From Bacteroidota bacterium (GTDB taxonomy: Bacteria > Bacteroidota > Bacteroidia > Sphingobacteriales > Sphingobacteriaceae): a stretch of DNA of 5,604 nt. Made by a program: the position numbers and the translations under genes. A model generated the notes under the pieces. It did no database searches. It had not been told where the DNA came from and was given only the letters and a program-made list of their open reading frames with translations. The stretch lies in assembly GCA_013288465.1 (NCBI GenBank), contig JABDBT010000117.1:1-5604 (forward strand), read 5' to 3'. This document shows positions 1-4,389 of the stretch, in pieces; position 1 is the first letter of the stretch; each line of letters starts with the position of its first letter.

Positions 1-412
1 CAAAACGTATTTTTTCAACAAACTTGTTGTTCTTGATAATGAGTTCGGCCAATTCATTTTCTAATGCCGTTGGCGCACCGAACGACATGCCGTTTTGCAT
101 CACTTCAATTACCTTTTCGCGGACTTTAGCGTTATTATGCCCCAGAATGAGCGGGCCCCATGAGCAGCAGAAATCAATAAACTGGTTATCGTCCGCATCC
201 CAGATATGGCAGCCATCGCCTTTTTTAATAAATAGCGGCGTACCATAAACCGACTTAAAAGCCCTTACCGGCGAGTTAACCCCACCCGGGAAAAACGTTT
301 TAGCCTTAGCATATAACTCGGCAGATTTTTCCCTGCTGATATCCGGTTTACCCGTAGTATTTACCGGCAGATCATCATCATTCGAAAATATTTTCTTTAT
401 TGAATCAAGCAT
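1..412 (-). CDS. hemL: Glutamate-1-semialdehyde 2,1-aminomutase, N-terminal part (gene runs off the left edge)
   Basis: The visible 137 residues are the N-terminal third of a family that is usually about 430 residues long. The enzyme is cytoplasmic and PLP-dependent, and converts glutamate-1-semialdehyde, the product of HemA, to 5-aminolevulinate. Recognisable family blocks are FPGGVNSPVRAF at residues 41-52, WDADDNQFIDF at 71-81, SWGPLILGH at 84-92 and GMSFGAPTALENELAE at 108-123. The lysine that binds PLP lies in the missing part. The ATG at 412-410 is the only ATG in a suitable place. It gives a leader of about 40 residues before the FPGG block, longer than in E. coli, which I believe is normal for Bacteroidota. 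The gene is the last of the visible series, 109 bp after the hemB stop. That spacer is almost filled by an inverted heptad repeat ending 7 bases before this start. No Shine-Dalgarno sequence is visible. Confidence 0.95.
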   Translation of the reverse strand, partial: MLDSIKKIFSNDDDLPVNTTGKPDISREKSAELYAKAKTFFPGGVNSPVRAFKSVYGTPLFIKKGDGCHIWDADDNQFIDFCCSWGPLILGHNNAKVREKVIEVMQNGMSFGAPTALENELAELIIKNNKFVEKIRF

Positions 413-419
413 ACTTTTA

Positions 420-517
420 GTCGATGGACCATAGTCGATAGTCCATGGTTTTTTACTTATTATCTTTTTTTATTAGAATGAACATACTCTATGGACTATC
501 GACCATGGACTATGGAC
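420..517. repeat. Inverted heptad-repeat element, copy A (hemB-hemL spacer)
   Basis: Two 28-bp arms (420-447 and 490-517) face each other across a 42-bp AT-rich spacer. Each arm is exactly four 7-bp units of the form YATNGAC. The right arm on the plus strand has TATGGAC (490-496), TATCGAC (497-503), CATGGAC (504-510) and TATGGAC (511-517). The left arm on the minus strand has CATGGAC (447-441), TATCGAC (440-434), TATGGTC (433-427) and CATCGAC (426-420). The arms match at 23 of 28 positions, so DNA or RNA could form a long imperfect hairpin. The element begins 4 bases after the hemB stop and ends 7 bases before the hemL start. A second copy lies at 1498-1576. The function is unknown. A palindromic dispersed repeat, a protein-binding array or an RNA processing or regulatory hairpin are all possible. 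Confidence 0.88.
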
Positions 518-521
518 TTCT

Positions 522-1493
522 TTACAACCATTTATTCTCCAACACCTCTTTAGCATGATACGTTAATATCGCGCTGGCGCCTGCACGGCGGATACCGGTT
601 AGTACCTCGGTAATTGCACGCTGCTCATTTAGCCAGCCTTTTTGTATGGCTGCTTTGATCATGGCATATTCGCCGCTAACGTTATATGCCGCTACAGGCA
701 GTTCGGTATTGTCTTTTATCAATTTTATCACATCCAAATATGGCAACGCAGGTTTCACCATTAAAAAGTCCGCGCCTTCCATTTCGTCCAGTTCAGCTTC
801 AATTAAGGCTTCGCGCTGGTTTGCAGGGTTCATTTGGTATGTTTTTTTATCGCCAAATTTGGGCGCCGAATTTAATGCATCCCTAAACGGGCCATAAAAA
901 GCGCTGGCATATTTAGCCGAGTACGACATGATAGATACATTGGTAAAACCATTATCGTCCAACACCTGTCTTATATACCCCACGCGCCCATCCATCATAT
1001 CCGACGGCGCTATAATATCAGCCCCGTTTTGTGCATGTGCCAAAGCCATTTTGCCTAAAACTTCCAGCGTTTCGTCATTCAGTATCTCGCCCTTTTCATA
1101 AATACCATCATGGCCATCGCTGCTGTAGGGGTCCATCGCCACATCAGTAATAACGCATGCTTCAGGGAAATTATTTTTTACATCACGTATCGCGCGCAGG
1201 TATAAACTTTCCTCGCGGTAGCTTTCGGTGGCATATTTATCTTTTAATGCTTCATCAATATTAGGGAACAGGTCGAAAGAGTTTAAACCAAGTTTCAGGC
1301 AGCTCTCTACCTCGCGCAGCAAATTATCGATCGAATACCGGTAAATACCCGGCATGGATGTTACTTCTGTTTTTCGGTTAATACCCTCAACAATAAACAG
1401 CGGGAATATCAAATTAGCCGCGCTAACATGCGTTTCCTGCACCATTTGGCGGATAACCTCGCTTTTTCTGTTTCTTCTTGGTCGTTGCAACAT
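522..1493 (-). CDS. hemB: Porphobilinogen synthase (5-aminolevulinate dehydratase)
   Basis: This cytoplasmic enzyme condenses two 5-aminolevulinates into porphobilinogen. With the ATG at 1493-1491 the protein has 323 residues, the usual family length, and opens with MLQRPRRNRKSE, a typical Bacteroidota start. An earlier in-frame TTG at 1502-1500 would add only three residues and lies inside the upstream repeat, so I reject it. Expected active-site lysines are present: K194 in YSAKYAS and K247 in FLMVKPALPY. The metal-site segment DVAMDPYSSDGHDG (117-130) has aspartates where zinc enzymes have cysteines, so this is the aspartate-rich, Mg-type class. GEY and the C-terminal YHAKEV block complete the family. 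The gene sits between two copies of the same inverted heptad repeat, one ending 4 bases before its start and the other beginning 4 bases after its stop. The frame is intact. Confidence 0.97.
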   Translation of the reverse strand: MLQRPRRNRKSEVIRQMVQETHVSAANLIFPLFIVEGINRKTEVTSMPGIYRYSIDNLLREVESCLKLGLNSFDLFPNIDEALKDKYATESYREESLYLRAIRDVKNNFPEACVITDVAMDPYSSDGHDGIYEKGEILNDETLEVLGKMALAHAQNGADIIAPSDMMDGRVGYIRQVLDDNGFTNVSIMSYSAKYASAFYGPFRDALNSAPKFGDKKTYQMNPANQREALIEAELDEMEGADFLMVKPALPYLDVIKLIKDNTELPVAAYNVSGEYAMIKAAIQKGWLNEQRAITEVLTGIRRAGASAILTYHAKEVLENKWL

Positions 1494-1497
1494 ATTG

Positions 1498-1576
1498 GTC
1501 AATGGACCATGGTCAATAGTCCATGGTTATTTTACATTTTTTAAAGTCTATGGACTATTGACCATCGACTATGGAC
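1498..1576. repeat. Inverted heptad-repeat element, copy B (hemD-hemB spacer)
   Basis: This is a second copy of the element at 420-517, with a shorter 23-bp AT-rich spacer (1526-1548). The left arm (1498-1525), read on the minus strand, has CATGGAC, TATTGAC, CATGGTC and CATTGAC. The right arm (1549-1576), on the plus strand, has TATGGAC, TATTGAC, CATCGAC and TATGGAC. The arms match at 23 of 28 positions. Copies A and B are about 90% identical in their arms but differ in spacer length and sequence. The right arm touches the hemD stop codon (1579-1577), and the left arm ends 4 bases before the hemB ATG, so the element is the whole intergenic region. The left arm also contains the perfect 10-bp palindrome GACCATGGTC (1505-1514). 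Confidence 0.88.
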
Positions 1577-2305
1577 TTATAGTCCGAACACCGCCTCTGC
1601 CAGCCCCACTTCATCGGGCGAGAAAGGCAGTATATATTTAACACCCATTTCGTCGAATTTTTTGCCGGTTGATTTACCTATCGCGATCACTTTTTGATAG
1701 GGGTCGAGCAAGTTTTCGGTAAAATACGCATCCACGTTCGACGGGCTGGTAAATACCAGCACATCGGCTGTGCTTAATTCTATATCTTCTTCCATTACCG
1801 TTTCATATATCGGCAGGTCGATGATTTTTGTATCAGGCGATAATAGCTGTTGGATGCTCCGCATGGAGTTTTCGGCCCCCGGAAATAATACCGTTGTGCC
1901 GTTGGCTAATTTGGCGAATTCGGCAGCTACTTCGGCCGAATCGATACCCACGCCTGTATAATCGGTAAAATGCCCCTTGCGGCGCAGCATTTCTTCCGAC
2001 CCTGCACCCATCACGCCAAACTTTACGTCTTTTGGTAAATAGGGCTCTAACTGGAAAAAATACTCCACCGCGTTTTTACTGGAGAAAAATACCCAGTCCA
2101 CATGTTTTAATATATATGGGTCGAGCTTGGTAATTACCGGCACTGTGCGGATAAGCGAACGTGCTTCTATATTAATTTGATGCTTAGCTAATGCTTTGCG
2201 GAAATAACTTTGTTCAGAAATATCGCGCGAAATAAATACGCTTTGCGGAAACTTGCGTTCCTTGTCAAACTTTTCAACAACCTTTTCGGCCTGTTCCCTA
2301 ATGAT
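1577..2305 (-). CDS. hemD: Uroporphyrinogen-III synthase; no canonical start codon, probably the C-terminal half of a HemC-HemD fusion
   Basis: HemD closes and isomerises hydroxymethylbilane, the product of HemC, into uroporphyrinogen III. The open frame gives 242 residues back to a TAA at 2308-2306, a full-length HemD. Its blocks are SVFISRDIS (first strand), SLIRTVPVI, VDWVFFSSKNAVEYFF, LFPGAENSMRSIQQLL, DLPIYETV, VLVFTSPSNVDAYF and IAIGKSTGKKF. The only usual start in this frame is a GTG at 2143, which gives 188 residues but removes the first strand and helix, about 50 clearly HemD-like residues. Between 2305 and 2143 there is no ATG, GTG or TTG. The frame is the same as that of hemC, 25 bp past its stop, and I infer that the original gene was one HemC-HemD reading frame. 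An ATT start at 2302 is a less likely alternative. The stop codon abuts repeat copy B. Function is confident; the true 5' end and whether it is expressed are not. Confidence 0.82.
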   Translation of the reverse strand: MIREQAEKVVEKFDKERKFPQSVFISRDISEQSYFRKALAKHQINIEARSLIRTVPVITKLDPYILKHVDWVFFSSKNAVEYFFQLEPYLPKDVKFGVMGAGSEEMLRRKGHFTDYTGVGIDSAEVAAEFAKLANGTTVLFPGAENSMRSIQQLLSPDTKIIDLPIYETVMEEDIELSTADVLVFTSPSNVDAYFTENLLDPYQKVIAIGKSTGKKFDEMGVKYILPFSPDEVGLAEAVFGL

Positions 2306-2345
2306 TTATCAATAAAATCCAATATCTGCTCTTTAGTAAGCGACC
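2296..2345 (-). other. Broken hemC-hemD junction: two compensating single-base shifts
   Basis: In the hemC frame three stops follow one another: TAA 2335-2333, TGA 2311-2309 and TAA 2308-2306, after which the same frame becomes HemD. In another minus-strand frame the same stretch is open and reads SLTKEQILDFIDKSL, a plausible helix. Removing one C from the CC at 2344-2345 and adding one base near 2296-2300 joins HemC, this linker and EQAEKVVEKFDKERKF into one open frame of about 536 residues. Both sites are short homopolymers, where long-read or pyrosequencing errors are common. Confidence 0.6.
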
Positions 2346-3187
2346 GTTTCTAAATATAACCTGTCAGGGAAATCTTCGCCGGTATCGGCCTTTGAAGTAA
2401 ACACCTGGAACTGACCGTTTTCGCGGCGACAATAACAGCCTAAAGGCAAATGGCAGCCACCGCCAAAAAGCGTTAACACCTTCCGTTCAACCGCTAATTC
2501 TTCAGCAACGTTGGGGTGGTTTAGTTGTTGCAGGGCCTCAAACAATTCCCTGTCAGCCTCCCTAATTTGGATAGCCATAACACCCTGTGCAGGGGCAGGT
2601 ATCAATTCGTTTGGCGTTAATTCTTCCACATGCAGATCGCTCAGGTCCAATCCCAGGCGCGAAACACCTGCTTTGGCTATCATGATGGCATCGTATTTTT
2701 CGTCGCGCAGTTTTTCAATGCGAGTAGGCACGTTGCCGCGTAACTCTTCTATTTCCAGGTCAGGGCGATAAGCCAATAATTGCGCTTTGCGCCTGTTGGA
2801 CGAAGTGCCCACAATAGCGCCATATTTTACCGATAGCTTTTGATGCACATCCACACAATCCTTCAATATCAGCAGCAACTCGGCAGGGTTTTCCCGCTCA
2901 GATACCGCGGCAATTATTAATCCCGGTGGATTTTCTGTAGGCAGGTCCTTATGTGAGTGTACGGCCAGGTCAATAGTGCCGGCTAATAGTTCTTCTTCCA
3001 GTTCTTTGGTGAAAAACCCTTTGCCTTCCAGCTTATCAAAGCTTAAATTGAGGATGCGGTCGCCCTGTGTTTTAATGATCTTTAATTCGGCGGTAATGTT
3101 AATAGCAGCCAGGCTATCTTTTACAAAGTTAGCTTGCCAAAGCGCCAGGTCGCTGCCGCGTGTTCCTATAATTAAGGTTCTGTCCAA
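2333..3187 (-). CDS. hemC: Hydroxymethylbilane synthase (porphobilinogen deaminase), C-terminus probably truncated
   Basis: The enzyme polymerises four porphobilinogens into hydroxymethylbilane on a covalent dipyrromethane cofactor. With the TTG at 3187 the protein has 284 residues. Family blocks are LIIGTRGSDLALWQ at the N-terminus, KTQGD, the catalytic HSHKDLP (aspartate D81), GTSSNRRKAQL, LRGNVPTR, IPAPAQGV and GGCHLPLGCYC, whose first cysteine (C245) would carry the cofactor. There is no in-frame ATG. TTG at 3187 gives the expected MDRTLIIGTRGSD; TTG at 3211 adds eight residues but overlaps a promoter-like TAAATTTG. The frame stops just after YLET, before the last helix that HemC proteins normally have. 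That helix appears to be encoded in another frame downstream. With hemD following in the same frame, I read this as the N-terminal half of a HemC-HemD fusion. Upstream lies the foreign-looking secreted-protein gene. Confidence 0.92.
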   Translation of the reverse strand: MDRTLIIGTRGSDLALWQANFVKDSLAAINITAELKIIKTQGDRILNLSFDKLEGKGFFTKELEEELLAGTIDLAVHSHKDLPTENPPGLIIAAVSERENPAELLLILKDCVDVHQKLSVKYGAIVGTSSNRRKAQLLAYRPDLEIEELRGNVPTRIEKLRDEKYDAIMIAKAGVSRLGLDLSDLHVEELTPNELIPAPAQGVMAIQIREADRELFEALQQLNHPNVAEELAVERKVLTLFGGGCHLPLGCYCRRENGQFQVFTSKADTGEDFPDRLYLETVAY

Positions 3188-3208
3188 AGGGTAATTTATT
3201 TGCAATCG

Positions 3209-3216
3209 CAAATTTA
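3209..3216 (-). promoter_or_regulatory. Possible -7 element of a hemC promoter
   Basis: The minus strand reads TAAATTTG, matching the Bacteroidota -7 consensus TAnnTTTG, and lies 21 bases before the favoured TTG start of hemC. No TTG is visible 19-21 bases further upstream where the -33 element should be, so this is weak. If real, it would let hemC be transcribed separately from hemA and the inserted gene. Confidence 0.3.
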
Positions 3217-3273
3217 ACTTTTTAGATGTATGGTTGTAGCATTAATTGAGGATATGAAAATGGGGTGACTTAT

Positions 3274-3309
3274 ATTAGTAATTAGTTAATTGGAGATTAG
3301 TGATTAGGA
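3274..3309. repeat. Short AT-rich tandem heptads (ATTAGTR) in the spacer upstream of hemC
   Basis: Four units related to ATTAGTR lie in direct tandem: ATTAGTA (3274-3280), ATTAGTT (3281-3287), ATTAGTG (3296-3302) and ATTAGGA (3303-3309). A divergent 8-bp unit sits in the middle. TAATTAGT at 3279-3286 has an inverted match, ACTAATTA, at 3320-3327, overlapping the stop codon of the neighbouring gene. The rest of the 133-bp spacer (3188-3320) holds only the promoter-like box described separately. Confidence 0.55.
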
Positions 3310-3320
3310 GCGGTTGGAAA

Positions 3321-4232
3321 CTAATTAAAATAAAAATGTTTATAGAAATGGCTTGTTGTACCATCAACGTAAATAATATCACTGTTTATTGTATTGTTCG
3401 AATTATAAATGAACTTTTCGATCATCTGACGTTTATCTGTACTAACGCTTCGCCTATCCTCTTCAAGAGTTGTTGTACGGGTAACTATCTGTTTGTAATT
3501 ATTGTATTTAATTTTCTCGAAAAACTCAATATTGTCACCATATTGTATAGTCACTGTTCGTGTGTTTTGTTCCGGGTTATATTCAAAATTATAACTATGA
3601 TCGCGATCTCTTCGGTCCTCGATAAAGTCAATTTTTGCCAGGATGCCTTTTGAATCATAAAACAATAAATTCTGTGTTACAAATTCTTCTTTATTTACCT
3701 TTAATAAAACTTTAACAAGTCTTCCGAAATCATCATAAACGTTCTTTAACGTTTTTACTGTTGACGATCCAGGACTATTTGTTAAAGTGTACACAATTCT
3801 GCCCAGGCTATCATAACTAAAAACGTAATTAATAATAGGTATTCTAAAGCCGAAATTGTTTGAGGCTTGATTATCAACAGCAGATATTTTCTCCGTTAAT
3901 TGGTTAAGTTTATTATATGTGTAAGTATCTTGTGATAGTAAAGTATTCTTTTTGTTAACTTTTCGTACCTCAACTATATTACCATTCCCGTCAAAAATGT
4001 AATTTTCTGCAAATAGGAATATAGAATCGGTCTTACCTTTTTTGTTGGTGGTATATTCATAGACTTCCTGTCTTTTAACCTTATGCAGTTGGATAATTTT
4101 ATCAGGCAAATAATCATAAGAAATAACTCCTGTGTATTCCTGAGCAAATGCGCTTGTACAAGAAAAAACGCACCAAAACAGCACAATGAATTTCATAAAA
4201 GGCCCAATAGCTTTACTCCATGATTTATTCAT
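3321..4232 (-). CDS. Secreted protein with YD/RHS-like repeats, function unknown
   Basis: I do not recognise a named family. From the ATG at 4232 the protein has 303 residues. A hydrophobic segment MKFIVLFWCVFSC (residues 13-25) is followed by TSAFA-QE, a good signal-peptidase I site after residue 30. A second ATG at 4196 would begin exactly at MKFIVLF and is equally possible; an upstream TTG at 4253 lies in the promoter. The mature part carries eight motifs of the type Y-D/N-x-x-G-x-I/L-V: FDGNGNIVEV, YNKLNQLTEK, YDSLGRIVYT, YDDFGRLVKV, YDSKGILAKI, YNPEQNTRTV, YNNYKQIVTR and YNSNNTINSD. Most are spaced about 26 residues apart. This resembles the strand-turn-strand repeats of YD/RHS proteins, and an extended beta-sheet exported to the periplasm or surface is likely. 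There is no catalytic or toxin domain. The gene is far richer in A+T than the hem genes around it and has its own promoter, so it looks inserted. Confidence 0.8.
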   Translation of the reverse strand: MNKSWSKAIGPFMKFIVLFWCVFSCTSAFAQEYTGVISYDYLPDKIIQLHKVKRQEVYEYTTNKKGKTDSIFLFAENYIFDGNGNIVEVRKVNKKNTLLSQDTYTYNKLNQLTEKISAVDNQASNNFGFRIPIINYVFSYDSLGRIVYTLTNSPGSSTVKTLKNVYDDFGRLVKVLLKVNKEEFVTQNLLFYDSKGILAKIDFIEDRRDRDHSYNFEYNPEQNTRTVTIQYGDNIEFFEKIKYNNYKQIVTRTTTLEEDRRSVSTDKRQMIEKFIYNSNNTINSDIIYVDGTTSHFYKHFYFN

Positions 4233-4250
4233 CAAATTAAGTTTATGATT

Positions 4251-4280
4251 CAAATATAATATTATGGCTGATTATTTCAA
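4251..4280 (-). promoter_or_regulatory. Bacteroidota-type promoter for the secreted-protein gene
   Basis: On the minus strand a -7 box TATATTTG (4258-4251) matches the consensus TAnnTTTG exactly. It lies 19 bases from a TTG (4280-4278) that fits the -33 element. Transcription would begin around 4244-4247, giving a leader of about 12-15 bases to the ATG at 4232 or about 50 to the ATG at 4196. It also rules out the TTG at 4253 as the start, because that codon is part of the -7 box. Confidence 0.65.
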
Positions 4281-4346
4281 CCACTCCTTATAAACAGGGT
4301 ACAAGTAAAGAAGATTTAACCCCAACTACAAACATTTGGTTATACA

Positions 4347-4370
4347 GCTGTCTGTAAAGACACGGACAGC
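4347..4370. other. Hairpin just downstream of hemA
   Basis: The segments at 4347-4355 and 4362-4370 pair over nine positions, with one G-U pair in plus-strand RNA or one A-C mismatch in the hemA transcript, around a 6-base loop. It lies 19 bases after the hemA stop, where a terminator would be expected, but no T-run follows it on the minus strand; the T-run there precedes it. It could be a 3'-end stabiliser or weak terminator separating hemA from the next gene. The rest of the 4254-4389 spacer holds only the promoter. Confidence 0.4.
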
Positions 4371-4389
4371 GAAAAAAATAAGTTTTTGC

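Noticed and set aside
420..517. CRISPR-like array or intrinsic terminator in the heptad element
   Set aside because: The units are contiguous 7-mers with no spacers. ATGGAC/GTCCAT followed by a T-run looks terminator-like only on the plus strand, where no gene ends.
646..897. Plus-strand open frame opposite hemB, and similar ones opposite hemD, hemC and hemA
   Set aside because: They lie wholly inside conserved minus-strand hem genes, show no recognisable domain and are explained as antisense shadows.
1577..2143. HemD as a 188-residue protein starting at GTG 2143
   Set aside because: The same frame continues upstream with a clear HemD first strand and following residues, so this start would remove about 50 conserved residues.
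2296..2345. Programmed ribosomal frameshifting between hemC and hemD
   Set aside because: No slippery heptamer or downstream hairpin is visible, and two opposite shifts would be needed within about 45 bases. DNA lesions or read errors are simpler.
3300..3653. Plus-strand 117-residue open frame opposite the secreted-protein gene
   Set aside because: The opposite strand has a longer frame with promoter, signal peptide and periodic repeats. This one has no domain or start signal.
3321..4232. RHS toxin or polymorphic toxin
   Set aside because: The protein is only about 300 residues, lacks the RHS core boundary motif and any C-terminal toxin domain, and no immunity gene follows.
4347..4370. Intrinsic terminator of hemA
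   Set aside because: The hairpin is not followed by a T-run on the minus strand, so it is listed only as a hairpin.
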